Below are positions 6,420-15,413 of a DNA stretch of 38,348 nucleotides, in pieces (within the stretch, counting starts at the first letter, position 1; each line of letters opens with the position of its first letter). The stretch is from Muribaculaceae bacterium (GTDB lineage Bacteria > Bacteroidota > Bacteroidia > Bacteroidales > Muribaculaceae), in assembly GCA_017451225.1 (NCBI GenBank), contig JAFSPZ010000001.1, forward strand, positions 1 through 38,348, in the 5' to 3' direction. The notes below the pieces were generated by a model. It worked only from the letters and a program-made list of their open reading frames with translations. It ran no database searches and was not told the DNA's origin. Position numbers and translations under genes: made by a program.

Positions 6420-9400
6420 ATGAGCAACATAAACAGTCAAGCAACCGTCAACCTGACCGTGAACGGTCAGCAACCCCTCCAAGTCCTGCAAATGCTGAAG
6501 CAGCGTGCAATGGAGTTGGAGAACGCCATCGCTAAAGCGGCTATGGCAGGGAACAAAGTGGAGCTACGCAAACTACGCAGGGAGTTGAGCGACACCAAGC
6601 GGCAAATGCGTGAGATAGAGACAAGCACCCAGCAGGTCGAGCGAGTAATGCTACGCCTCGACCGAGCCACGCCCAAAGAGTTGAACAAGACCTTGCAGAC
6701 CTTGAACCGACAACTCGAATACATGGAACGTGGCTCTGCGGCTTGGAACGCACACGTGGCTAAAATCCAGCGTGTAAAAGCCGAACTCGCAAAGGTCAAT
6801 GCGGAACTCCGAACGCAGGAGTCGTTCTGGACCCGCTTCAATCGTAAACTCAACGATTGGCAGACATCGCTCATGGGCATCGCCGCTTTGGTCACCGGCC
6901 TTGTCATGGCAGGACGCAAAGCGGTGAACTCCTATGCCGAGATGGAAGAAGAAATCGCCAACACCATCAAGTACACAGGCATGGCTCGTGACGAGGTGGT
7001 GGCGATGAATGATTCATTCAAGGCGATGGACACCCGTACCGGGCGAGACAAGCTCAACGAGCTGGCGCAGGAAGCAGGACGCTTGGGCAAGAACACCAGG
7101 GAAAGTGTTCAAGGCTATGTCGAGGCAGCCGACATCATCAATGTGGCATTGGTGGACTTGGGCGAGGGAGCGACCCAAGTCATCGCCAAGCTCACCAACA
7201 TCTTCGGTGTCGAGCAGATACTCGGCACCAAAGACGCAATGCTCGCTGTCGGCTCCACGGTGAATGTCCTCTCGCAGAACTGTACCGCGGCGAAACCCTA
7301 CCTTGTGCAGTTCGCCCAACGCATGGCTGGTGTGGGCGCACAGGCGAGAATGACAATCCCCGAAATCCTTGCCTTCGCCGCCACCCTTGACGCTAACGGT
7401 CAAAAGGTGGAGATGTCGGCATCGGCAATGTCGCGCCTCATCATGATGTTGTTCCAAAAGCCGCAGGAGATAGCAAAGACCGTCGGGCTTGACGTGGAGA
7501 AGTTCACCGAGACGCTGAACCGCAGCACCAACGAGGGCGTGCTGATGTTCCTCGGCAAATTGCAAGAGATCGGTGAGGCTGACGCGCTCGCCGCACTCTC
7601 GCCCTTGTTCAAGGACTTGGGCATGGACGGCATCCGCATGGCCCAGGTCCTCGCCACGCTCGCCACCCACCTCGACATGGTGAAGTGGGAGCAGAAAGAG
7701 GCGAACAAGGCATTTACCGAAGCCACGTCGGCGACCCGTGAGTACAACATCTTCAACAATACAGCCCAGGCAGGTATCGACAAGGCACGCAAGCACATCC
7801 ACGAGCTCGCCATTGAGTTAGGAGAGAAACTCCTGCCTCTATACAAGCATATCATGACGAGCGGAAGCGCGATGCTGCGTTTCCTGAATGTGCTTGTGAA
7901 CTTCTTTATCCAGTACAAGGGAGTGATTGTGACCTTCACGGCATCGTGGATTGCCTACAAGGTGGCGGTCAACGCCAGCAATATCGCTTTCAAGGCTCAT
8001 TACTACTGGCTCGTCATCACAGAGGGAGCGCAGAAGTTGCTCGGAACGGCAACGCTGGCTCTTAAAATCGCCTTCTACGCTCTCACGGGGCAAGTCGAAA
8101 AGGCAAAGGCGGCATACACCGCTTTCCACCTTCTCACCAAGACCACGCCGTGGGGCATCATCCTCGCGGCTGTCACCGCATTGGGCGTGGGCATCTACAA
8201 TCTCTGCACACGCACCGACGAGCTGACGAAGAAGACCGACGAGGCCGTCAAGGCAGCCAAAGGCTACAATGCCGAAGCCGTGAAAGAGCAGCACGAGCTT
8301 GACGTGCTTTTCGGCAAGCTCAAAGGTGCCGAAAAAGGCACGAAGGAGTATGAGGACGCGAAACGCGCCATCATCAACCAGTACGGCAAGTACCTCTCCG
8401 GTCTTATCAACGAGAAAGGCGAAATCCTCAATCTTGAAGCCGCCTACAACCGCTTGACACTGGCGGTGAGGCGGTCAGCCCAAGAGCGAGGCATCGCGGC
8501 AGCGCGTGAGCAGATAGACCAGGAATATTACAAGTCTCTCGCTTCGGGCTTGACAGACCTGCAAGCTGCGCTCGAAAGTGCCGGCGCTACCACAAGGGAC
8601 GCAGCCGAGATTGTCGCAGCCGTCAGTTCTGCGATGGCGGCTGGAAAGCCCATTTCGCAGAACTATATCAATAGAATCAACGGCTACTCCAAAGGTATCG
8701 AATGGCGGTTGTTGCCCGACTGGGTGGGCGGCAGCCAGCACCCTTTCTGGGGCGGTGACAGCCGAAAGCCGGCTCCCATCGTCAATCGTATGTATAATGC
8801 ATACGAGACCCACCGCAAAGGGCTTGCGGCTCTTGACGCTATGGAAGACGGCGTTTCACCATTGAGGCACATAGACAACTATTACCTCAAAGGCACCATC
8901 GGGCAGCTGGAGAAGATAGTGAAGAACAATCAGGCGGGCAACGCCATCGTGTTCATCGAAGGCACGCAGCAGGGAGAGTACAAGGAAGTCTCGGTTGCCG
9001 AAGCCAAGCAGCTCCTCACGCAGTACCGTGAGGAACTTGCCTACCGTGGCGCCAGCAAGACCGATGCCACTGGCTTGAACCTCGACACCACTGGCGGCAC
9101 CGGCGGTGCGGCTGGCGGCGTGGGCGGCGCAACGCCCAAGACCACCAAAGGCGGCGGTCGTGGCGGCTCGCAGAAGTCCGAGGACAAGTTCAAAGCGGAG
9201 AAAGACTGGCGAGAGTACCAGGAAGCCTTGAACCGCATCGCCTACGCCACTGGAGAGAAGAACTACGAAGAATACACCAAGCGTATGCTGGAGATAGAAC
9301 AGCAATTCTATGAGAAGCAGCTTGCCCATGCTGACCTCACCGCCAATGAGAGAATAACCATCCAAGCACAGCTTTATGAGGTGTTGCGAAAGCAGACCGA

Positions 9401-11222
9401 AGCCGCCAACAAGAAGACCATCGAGGACGAGAATCGGCTGTATGCGCTCCGAAAGTCGGAAACGCAGCAGCAGTACATCGACGGCTTGTTGTCGACCGAG
9501 GCGTACAACGAGCAGATGCAGCGCATCGAGCTTGAACACCTCAAAGCCATCAAGGACATCTACAGTGACCAGGCGTTCGCACCCATCACCGAGTGGGAAG
9601 AAACCAAGCGGCAAGCCGCAGAAATGATGCAGACGCAGTTCAACGGCAACGTCGACCTGCTCAACAGACCCGTCATTGACGCTCACGAGCTGACAAAGGC
9701 GGGCTGGAAAGGCAATCCGCAAAGCGAGGGAGAGGCCACCGCAACGGTGTACTCATCCCAATACGGCATCAAGGATGCTTCGGGAACGGTAAGGGAGATA
9801 TTGGTGACTCCAATTCTCCCTGATGGCTCAGTCCTTACAGAGAAAGAACTGAAAGATTACGTCTACAAGACACTGCAAGGTGCAGAGGACATTCTCGAAG
9901 CCGATGACAAAGGATTGGTCATCGCCGTGGACGTAAGTGCTGACGGCAAGGCTGGCGAGAATCTGCACACCATGCAGGAAGCCTACTATTCGACAAAGCC
10001 GAATGTAGACGAGAAGGCATGGGCTAACTTCCTCGCTGCCGAAGAAGCATATCAGAACAAACTGATAGCCGAGCAGCAGAAGAAGCAACGTGAAGCAGAG
10101 GAAACCGAGCAGAAGCACCAGGCTGAACTCAAACGTATCAAGGACGAGTATTTCGGCAACAACGCAGCCGAAAACAAGGCTCTCTACGACGAAGCCTTGT
10201 CGAACCTTGATAAAGTGTACCAAGCCGAGGTCGCGGCGGCTGGCGACAATGCGGCAGAGAAACTGCGCATTGATGAAGCATACGAGAAAGCCAAGCTCGC
10301 CTTGAAGAAGAAGTACAATCAGCTGGGCGGCGAGGAAGACCGCAACGCCATGCAGAAGTGGAACCAGGATCTGCTCGACTGGCTCAATGGCGACGGCGGG
10401 CAAGCCGTCACCAAGAGCGTAGAGACACTGACATCGGGAATGTCAAGTATCTTCTCGCAGCTCTCCTCACTCGTGCAAGCCGAGATGGAGATTGAGACCG
10501 CTGCCGTGGAGAAACGCTACGAGCGTGAGGTGTCCATGGCAGAGGGAAACAAGTACAAGACCAAGCAGCTTGAAAAGCAGAAGCAGAAAGAGATTGCAAA
10601 GGTCAAGGACGAGGCGAATAGGAAACTGTTCGCCATGCAGGTAATCCAAGCCGTGGCGCAGACGGCGACCGCCGCCTTGAACGCCTACTCATCGGCTGCC
10701 GCTATTCCTGTGGTGGGCTACATACTCGCGCCTATCGCCGCAGCGATGGCCATTGCCGCTGGCGCAATACAGATTGCGACCATCAAGAAGCAACAGCAAG
10801 CCAGCACCGCGCAGGGCTATGCCCAGGGCGGTTTCACCAAGCAGGGCGCAGTCGACGAGGTGGCAGGTGTCGTTCACGCAGGAGAGTGGGTGGCAAGTCA
10901 GAAACTCCTTGCCTCGCCGGTGGCTCGCCCACTCATCGAGGCGCTGGACTATGCGCAGCGGACAAACACAATCGGCAGTCTCCGTCAGTCCGATGTGAGC
11001 CGCACGATTACTGCTCCCGCAGTACTGGCGCAGTCGCAAGCCCCGACGGTCATTGTTCAAGAGAACAAGACACTGCGTGAAACACTCGCTCGCTTGAATG
11101 AAAGGCTAAATGAGCCTTTCGTTACAGTGAACACCGTAACTGGTGATCTCGGTATCAAGCAAGCGCAGGACGATTACCAGCGACTGATGAACAATAAATC
11201 CCCGAAGAATAAACGCAAGTAG
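6420..11222 (+). CDS. Phage tail tape measure protein
   Basis: This 1600-residue protein sets tail length and takes part in DNA ejection. It begins with a long coiled coil (about residues 20-130), then a TP901-type tape-measure core (about 170-475, including YAEMEEEIANTIKYTGM and the AAKPYLVQFAQRMAGVG, IPEILAFAATLDANG stretches), followed by hydrophobic helices near 480-600. A Gly-rich linker lies near 890-918 (GGTGGAAGGVGG). A second coiled-coil part is interrupted near residues 1070-1190 by a compact-looking segment with EGEATATVYSSQYGIKD and LVTPILPDGS. A hydrophobic Ala-rich stretch lies near 1410-1455, then a QGYAQGGFT motif common near tape-measure C-termini. A siphovirus- or myovirus-like long tail is implied. 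It comes directly after the structured gap and before the moron genes. Confidence 0.92.
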   Translation: MSNINSQATVNLTVNGQQPLQVLQMLKQRAMELENAIAKAAMAGNKVELRKLRRELSDTKRQMREIETSTQQVERVMLRLDRATPKELNKTLQTLNRQLEYMERGSAAWNAHVAKIQRVKAELAKVNAELRTQESFWTRFNRKLNDWQTSLMGIAALVTGLVMAGRKAVNSYAEMEEEIANTIKYTGMARDEVVAMNDSFKAMDTRTGRDKLNELAQEAGRLGKNTRESVQGYVEAADIINVALVDLGEGATQVIAKLTNIFGVEQILGTKDAMLAVGSTVNVLSQNCTAAKPYLVQFAQRMAGVGAQARMTIPEILAFAATLDANGQKVEMSASAMSRLIMMLFQKPQEIAKTVGLDVEKFTETLNRSTNEGVLMFLGKLQEIGEADALAALSPLFKDLGMDGIRMAQVLATLATHLDMVKWEQKEANKAFTEATSATREYNIFNNTAQAGIDKARKHIHELAIELGEKLLPLYKHIMTSGSAMLRFLNVLVNFFIQYKGVIVTFTASWIAYKVAVNASNIAFKAHYYWLVITEGAQKLLGTATLALKIAFYALTGQVEKAKAAYTAFHLLTKTTPWGIILAAVTALGVGIYNLCTRTDELTKKTDEAVKAAKGYNAEAVKEQHELDVLFGKLKGAEKGTKEYEDAKRAIINQYGKYLSGLINEKGEILNLEAAYNRLTLAVRRSAQERGIAAAREQIDQEYYKSLASGLTDLQAALESAGATTRDAAEIVAAVSSAMAAGKPISQNYINRINGYSKGIEWRLLPDWVGGSQHPFWGGDSRKPAPIVNRMYNAYETHRKGLAALDAMEDGVSPLRHIDNYYLKGTIGQLEKIVKNNQAGNAIVFIEGTQQGEYKEVSVAEAKQLLTQYREELAYRGASKTDATGLNLDTTGGTGGAAGGVGGATPKTTKGGGRGGSQKSEDKFKAEKDWREYQEALNRIAYATGEKNYEEYTKRMLEIEQQFYEKQLAHADLTANERITIQAQLYEVLRKQTEAANKKTIEDENRLYALRKSETQQQYIDGLLSTEAYNEQMQRIELEHLKAIKDIYSDQAFAPITEWEETKRQAAEMMQTQFNGNVDLLNRPVIDAHELTKAGWKGNPQSEGEATATVYSSQYGIKDASGTVREILVTPILPDGSVLTEKELKDYVYKTLQGAEDILEADDKGLVIAVDVSADGKAGENLHTMQEAYYSTKPNVDEKAWANFLAAEEAYQNKLIAEQQKKQREAEETEQKHQAELKRIKDEYFGNNAAENKALYDEALSNLDKVYQAEVAAAGDNAAEKLRIDEAYEKAKLALKKKYNQLGGEEDRNAMQKWNQDLLDWLNGDGGQAVTKSVETLTSGMSSIFSQLSSLVQAEMEIETAAVEKRYEREVSMAEGNKYKTKQLEKQKQKEIAKVKDEANRKLFAMQVIQAVAQTATAALNAYSSAAAIPVVGYILAPIAAAMAIAAGAIQIATIKKQQQASTAQGYAQGGFTKQGAVDEVAGVVHAGEWVASQKLLASPVARPLIEALDYAQRTNTIGSLRQSDVSRTITAPAVLAQSQAPTVIVQENKTLRETLARLNERLNEPFVTVNTVTGDLGIKQAQDDYQRLMNNKSPKNKRK

Positions 11223-11234
11223 GGAAATTATGCC

Positions 11235-11242
11235 TACCTTTG
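11235..11242 (+). promoter_or_regulatory. Promoter box of the moron genes, inside a dyad
   Basis: TACCTTTG at 11235-11242 lies 12 bases after the tape measure stop and 48 bases before the next ATG. It is framed by TTATGC (11228-11233) and GCATAA (11242-11247), an exact 6-bp dyad. The -33 region has no clear TTTG. Confidence 0.6.
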
Positions 11243-11289
11243 CATAAACGAATGACTTTATACAAAGTCTAATATATAAAGAGAAGTTT

Positions 11290-11583
11290 ATGAGCAACTA
11301 TCCATATACAGCAGGCGTTAGGCTACTGATTATACCAGTAGCTATCGCTGTTGGCATAGTTGTTGGTCTGCTTGTAAAGTGGGATGCTGGATTATTGGCA
11401 GGTATTGCCACCATAATCCTTGCCCCTGTTTTATTCATGGTTTTCTCAAAGAGATTGCGCAAGCCTCTCATGGATGAGGAGGCAGAAAGAAAAGAAACGA
11501 AAGAAGTCAAAAAGTATGAGCGCAAGGAGAGAATCAATGAGCTAATCGACGGTGACGACATGGACTTTGTTCCTATGAATTGA
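11290..11583 (+). CDS. Small membrane protein of the moron (unknown)
   Basis: This 97-residue protein has two close membrane segments (about residues 9-27 and 31-52: LLIIPVAIAVGIVVGLLV, and AGLLAGIATIILAPVLFMVF) and a charged cytoplasmic-type tail rich in K and E (AERKETKEVKKYERKER). No family is recognised. Its codon use is clearly more AT-rich than the tape measure gene before it and the tail gene after it, and it has its own promoter at 11235, so it appears to be an independently acquired and expressed insertion (a moron). It pairs with the lipoprotein gene four bases downstream. Expression from a lysogen and a role in altering the host envelope are inferences. Confidence 0.75.
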   Translation: MSNYPYTAGVRLLIIPVAIAVGIVVGLLVKWDAGLLAGIATIILAPVLFMVFSKRLRKPLMDEEAERKETKEVKKYERKERINELIDGDDMDFVPMN

Positions 11584-11587
11584 CAAT

Positions 11588-12007
11588 ATGAGAATAAAAG
11601 TATTTCTACATATTATCTTCATAATGATGGTCTTTGTCAGTTGTGATGACTATGACTATGACGAAGAAAACTATGTGCCACTTCATTTGGAAACGACTCT
11701 AAAGGATAATTGGCATACAACCATAGGTTATGCCTATACCGGAGGCGTTGTGAAAGACAAACATTACGACATGATTGGTAATGTGTTTTCAGATGGAAAA
11801 GTATTAGACAAGAATTATGACAGAGCTGGCACCATTATTAAACAAACCGAAACGACATATAAAGTCGAAGACAGCCATTATAATATCGTAGGCTATGTGA
11901 ATATAGCGACTGGAGAAGTCAAGGATAGACATTATGATATTGTAGGCTACGGCAGTGGAGAAAACATTTGGAAAGCTGGAGTCATCTTACTCTTGTTTGA
12001 CAAGTAA
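11588..12007 (+). CDS. Surface lipoprotein with beta-flower-like repeats (moron)
   Basis: This 139-residue lipoprotein has a signal peptide ending in VFVSC (Cys19), followed by the acidic run DDYDYDEE. In Bacteroidetes an acidic tract right after the lipid Cys is a known export signal to the outer face of the outer membrane. The body has about four short repeats of the type VKDKHYDMIGNVFSDGKV, DKNYDRAGTI, EDSHYNIVGYVNIATGEV, DRHYDIVGYGSG, resembling the 4- or 5-fold beta-flower repeats of other Bacteroidales secreted proteins. It is AT-rich like its partner at 11290. A surface lipoprotein made from a prophage could block further phage infection; this is inferred from location and topology only. 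Confidence 0.75.
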   Translation: MRIKVFLHIIFIMMVFVSCDDYDYDEENYVPLHLETTLKDNWHTTIGYAYTGGVVKDKHYDMIGNVFSDGKVLDKNYDRAGTIIKQTETTYKVEDSHYNIVGYVNIATGEVKDRHYDIVGYGSGENIWKAGVILLLFDK

Positions 12008-12032
12008 GTGCCTCGTCTTTTACAGCCATAGC

Positions 12033-12066
12033 CGGTTGAGTTACCTTTGCGTATCTCAACCGCTTT
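12033..12066 (+). promoter_or_regulatory. Dyad containing a promoter box, and possible terminator of the moron
   Basis: CGGTTGAG (12033-12040) and CTCAACCG (12055-12062) form an 8-bp stem whose loop carries a TACCTTTG promoter box at 12042-12049. The stem is followed by CTTTTATT, so RNA coming from the moron could also end here. The ATG at 12071 follows at once. Confidence 0.55.
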
Positions 12067-12070
12067 TATT

Positions 12071-14089
12071 ATGGCTATATCACTACAAATCGACGGCAAG
12101 CAAGCAGCCTTGAAGAAAGGCTCGTCAATAGAGTATGTCTCCGAGAATCGTGCGTTTACCGACGCTGACGATTACAGCATGGAGATAGAACTGCCGCTTG
12201 CCGACTGTCCGCAGAACATCGCCATCTTCGGACTGATAACGCGCAAGGACATCGACACAGAAGAAATCTTCTTTGACGCTGTGTTGCAGGACACCAACTT
12301 CTACAAGCGTGGTGCAGTCGTTATCACAGGCATCACCAATGAAGCCGTCAAGGTGCAGTTCTTGGAGAAAAGAAGTTACCAGAACTTCTTTCCCCGCTTT
12401 GATGAGACATACATTGACGAACTCGACTTGGGAAGCTGGCCCGACATTTACCCCGACAATCTAAGCAGCGGTGGAATGAGCGGCAGTCCATCAGGACAGC
12501 AGCACACCTACGCCAGCCCTGCCCAGGTGTGGGCGAGGTGGCAGGACTACACCGCTTTGCCGTGGGTCAATAACTATTCGGGCAATCTTCAGAACTGCGC
12601 TCGCTGGAACGCTTCGCTCAACAAGTACGAATGGAAAGTCAATCCCGATGACGACGAGGACACGGACTATACCCGTGGCCTCTCGTTCCAGCCCAATCTG
12701 CTATGGCTGACAAAGCAGATCTGCGAAGCGTTGGGCTATGGTTATGACTTCTCATCGTGGGAGAACAGCGATTACAAGTACCTGCTTGTGGTCAACACCT
12801 TGCCTTATACTTGGGCGAACCGCAAGTGGGCGGCTGCGCTGCCGCACTGGACGGTCAACGAGTTTTTCAAGGAACTGGAAAAGCTCTTGCTCTGCGAGTT
12901 TGACATTGACCACGCAAAGGCTCTCGTCACCTGCTCGGTCACGAGCGAGAACGTGGGCAATGCCGGCACCATCTATATCGACAAGGTGATTGACGCTTTC
13001 TCGGTGGAAGTCTCCACCGACGAGGACAAAGACGGTTACAAGCCAATGCTGAATCAAGGCTTCGCAGAGGGCGGTCATAGATTGGATAACATCTATAACG
13101 CACAGTGGTACATCGACAAGAAGACACGAGCAGACGGTACGGTGACTTGTACCGAATGGCCCACGCTGCAAGACCTTTTCAACAGCAACTTGCCGCAGGA
13201 TTCCGTCAGCGACACTGGCGGCGGTCGAAGCGACTACGCCCAATATCCAGGCGGCAAGTGGGGCTTGCACCATGTGCAGGACATAGATACTTACTTCGTT
13301 CTCGAAGTGATGAAACGTGTGGAGTACAGGACTACTCCTTTCACGATACACTCCGAGCACATGAAGTGGGGGAATGTGTGTAGGATGGTACCAGTGAACC
13401 GCTTCGGTCCAGTCATTCTCGACAAGGAGAATGAGGACGATGTAGAGGAGATAGGCATCATTCCTGCTTGGATAGACGAGACCGACGAGACCTATGGCAA
13501 CGTCGTTTTCCTTGACTGCGGAGAGAGCGGTGACGACGACACGAACTCGGCACATCAGACACACCAGTACGTTCCCGATGGTGTGACGTGGCAGGAGCAC
13601 GTCGAACCCGATGTGCCTATCCAGTTCGGGGCATTTTCAGCAGTGAGTGATGGAGAGAAAGAGAAGTCGGGTGCCGTGTTCGACAAGCTCTTTGTCGCCT
13701 TTTGGTGGGGCGACTACCTGCGCAACAAGCCGCAGTTGCCCCATCCGTGGACGGACACCTTCGACATGACCTATTCCTATGTCGCTCCCACAGTCCTCAC
13801 GGACACGAGCCAGCTCACAATCATTTGGGGAGTGATATACAGCGGTCGCAACTACTCCCTGCGTATAAACAACAACGCCTACGGACAAAGCAGCGAGCGG
13901 TCAACCTACATCGAGGTTGACCAGAAGAAGAAGTACTCCTTCTCCTTCCTCGCTGATGAAATCCCCAATGTCCGCAGTCTGTTCTACATTGAGGGCAAGA
14001 AATACTTGTGCGAGAAAATAACTGCGACATTCACCGAGGCAGGAATGTCGCAATTACTGAAAATGACTTGTTACATGGTCAAGGAGTGA
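12071..14089 (+). CDS. Phage tail/baseplate-like protein
   Basis: This 672-residue protein follows the tape measure region, a usual place for distal tail or baseplate proteins. It starts MAISLQIDGKQAALKKGSS, continues with a beta-rich N-terminal domain (YSMEIELPLADCPQNIAIFG), and is rich in Trp, Tyr and Asp throughout, with no signal peptide or membrane segments. I recall similar openings in tail-region proteins of Bacteroides prophages but cannot confirm a named family. The ATG at 12071 is preferred to the upstream one at 12047 because the latter lies inside the promoter box-bearing dyad. It ends five bases before the stop of the converging integrase gene. Confidence 0.65.
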   Translation: MAISLQIDGKQAALKKGSSIEYVSENRAFTDADDYSMEIELPLADCPQNIAIFGLITRKDIDTEEIFFDAVLQDTNFYKRGAVVITGITNEAVKVQFLEKRSYQNFFPRFDETYIDELDLGSWPDIYPDNLSSGGMSGSPSGQQHTYASPAQVWARWQDYTALPWVNNYSGNLQNCARWNASLNKYEWKVNPDDDEDTDYTRGLSFQPNLLWLTKQICEALGYGYDFSSWENSDYKYLLVVNTLPYTWANRKWAAALPHWTVNEFFKELEKLLLCEFDIDHAKALVTCSVTSENVGNAGTIYIDKVIDAFSVEVSTDEDKDGYKPMLNQGFAEGGHRLDNIYNAQWYIDKKTRADGTVTCTEWPTLQDLFNSNLPQDSVSDTGGGRSDYAQYPGGKWGLHHVQDIDTYFVLEVMKRVEYRTTPFTIHSEHMKWGNVCRMVPVNRFGPVILDKENEDDVEEIGIIPAWIDETDETYGNVVFLDCGESGDDDTNSAHQTHQYVPDGVTWQEHVEPDVPIQFGAFSAVSDGEKEKSGAVFDKLFVAFWWGDYLRNKPQLPHPWTDTFDMTYSYVAPTVLTDTSQLTIIWGVIYSGRNYSLRINNNAYGQSSERSTYIEVDQKKKYSFSFLADEIPNVRSLFYIEGKKYLCEKITATFTEAGMSQLLKMTCYMVKE

Positions 14090-14094
14090 ACTCT

Positions 14095-15330
14095 CTATGA
14101 ATCAGTTGGAGTGTCTTCGTCATCTAGTGAACCCTTGAACTGCTTGACCCCATCATGGACGAGCATACTATGCTCTTGGATGTAGCGGTTGGTGGTACTC
14201 ACATCGCTATGGCGTGCCTGGTCACGTGCCACAACCACACCCTGCTCGTTGGCAAGGTCTCGAATACCACTATCTTTCAATGAATAGAACTGGTATTCAT
14301 CGCTCCAGCCCAATGCCTCACGCATCTTCTTCCATCGGCGGTTGTACTGGTCGGCATTGCATCGCTCAGGAGCAGGACGGAAATCTTTGCCAAAGAGGAA
14401 ATAAGATGATGGATGAGCAAACACATTCAACTCAACCATAAGCTTCAGCACGGTATCATTGAGAGCGACCTTTGCGCTCTTTTTGTTCTTGCTGAAGTCC
14501 TCGCTCACAAAGATGGTCTTATCTTTGAGCGATATGTCGCCAACTTTTAGATAAGAAAGTTCGGTTGGGCGAATGAAAGTATAGTATTCCATGTAGCAAG
14601 CCAGCAGGAAGCATTTGTCTTCTCGCTTCAAATACTGACGCATTTGTTTGAGCTTAGTGGGCGACAAGTCCTTGCGGTGTTTCTTCTTCTCGTCAAGGGC
14701 AGGGATGTGGTCAACAGGATTGCTCTCGATGTACTTGCGAGAGACCATGAACTCGGCGAAGCTGTAGCACCAGCCACGATAGTTGTTGCGTGTTCGCTCG
14801 GTCACTCCACGGTCAAGGTAGAGCCAATCCAAGTAGTCGTTAATGAAAGCGCCATCAAACTGATAGGCGTACTTGATTGGCACTACACAAGAGGAGAGAT
14901 ACTGGTTGAGGATGTTCACTCGTGACTGATAAGTATGTTTGGTTTTGGACCTCGCTTTCTTATCAACATATTCCATATATCTTTCTAAGACATCTGATAA
15001 TAAAGTAAACCCTCGGCTCTCTTGGGTGTTCACCCAGGGATTCCAGCCACCACGTAATTGATGGGTGACAGTCTCGATTATTTCCGCCGCTTTTCTTCTT
15101 CGCTCGCTCTTTTTTGGAATGCCATCGAGCATGTATTTCTTTCGTCTCATTTGACCAGTTGCGGGGTCAAAAGCGAAGAAATCGACGAACCAATTCTTAC
15201 CTTCATGAAGTCTCGGATAGGTATATCCGAGCATTTCAGCAGCTGTGCTACATTTTTTTTGATACGACATTTTTTTAACATTTTTTGTCGGAACTTCCGG
15301 TTCGTCTAAAAAATGCAAGCCTGTAATCAT
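14095..15330 (-). CDS. Tyrosine-type phage integrase
   Basis: This 411-residue site-specific recombinase catalyses integration and excision at the tRNA-Ser site. A DNA-arm-binding N-terminal part (HEGKNWFVDFFAFDP) is followed by a SAM-like core-binding domain (about residues 105-210) and the catalytic domain. Catalytic residues visible: R254 in FIRPTEL, a Lys in the beta-hairpin near 284, K352 in the LKDSGIR box (in place of the usual His, as in many Bacteroidetes phage integrases), H374 in QARHSDVS, and nucleophile Y383 in TTNRYIQ. The protein is complete. A second Met at 15270 (MSYQKKC) is an equally likely start. The gene points away from the tRNA and meets the tail gene tail to tail. Confidence 0.93.
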   Translation of the reverse strand: MITGLHFLDEPEVPTKNVKKMSYQKKCSTAAEMLGYTYPRLHEGKNWFVDFFAFDPATGQMRRKKYMLDGIPKKSERRRKAAEIIETVTHQLRGGWNPWVNTQESRGFTLLSDVLERYMEYVDKKARSKTKHTYQSRVNILNQYLSSCVVPIKYAYQFDGAFINDYLDWLYLDRGVTERTRNNYRGWCYSFAEFMVSRKYIESNPVDHIPALDEKKKHRKDLSPTKLKQMRQYLKREDKCFLLACYMEYYTFIRPTELSYLKVGDISLKDKTIFVSEDFSKNKKSAKVALNDTVLKLMVELNVFAHPSSYFLFGKDFRPAPERCNADQYNRRWKKMREALGWSDEYQFYSLKDSGIRDLANEQGVVVARDQARHSDVSTTNRYIQEHSMLVHDGVKQFKGSLDDEDTPTDS

Positions 15331-15366
15331 GAAAATTTACTGTCCGAATTTTGTCCGAGTAAATTT

Positions 15367-15410
15367 AAAAAAATCGGGCTAAATTTCTGATTTGTAGAAA
15401 TTTAACCCGA
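15367..15410 (-). terminator. Intrinsic terminator of the tRNA-Ser gene
   Basis: Arms at 15374-15388 and 15396-15410 pair over 15 positions with one mismatch around a 7-base loop. On the minus strand they are followed by seven U (A-run 15367-15373). It starts four bases after the tRNA CCA end and so separates the tRNA transcript from the integrase gene. Confidence 0.85.
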
Positions 15411-15413
15411 GTT

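Larger units (their letters stand above)
165..15413. mobile_element. Prophage or phage-derived element, right-hand part
   Basis: A run of phage tail, lysis and tape-measure genes on the plus strand ends with a tyrosine integrase on the minus strand, directly beside the 3' end of tRNA-Ser at 15414. Integration at the 3' end of a tRNA with the integrase adjacent is the usual arrangement, so the right boundary is placed there. The left boundary is not seen: I find no second copy of the tRNA 3' end in the window, and 165 is only the edge of the acetyltransferase promoter. Terminase, portal, capsid, replication and repressor genes are absent from the visible part. The order (fibre, lysis, tape measure, tail) is unlike the usual one with fibre and lysis after tape measure. 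Confidence 0.8.

Noticed and set aside
1-15413. Diversity-generating retroelement or retron in the phage part
   Set aside because: No reverse transcriptase frame, no template/variable repeat pair. The repeated 5' ends at 2379-3590 are at gene starts, not at a lectin-type gene end.
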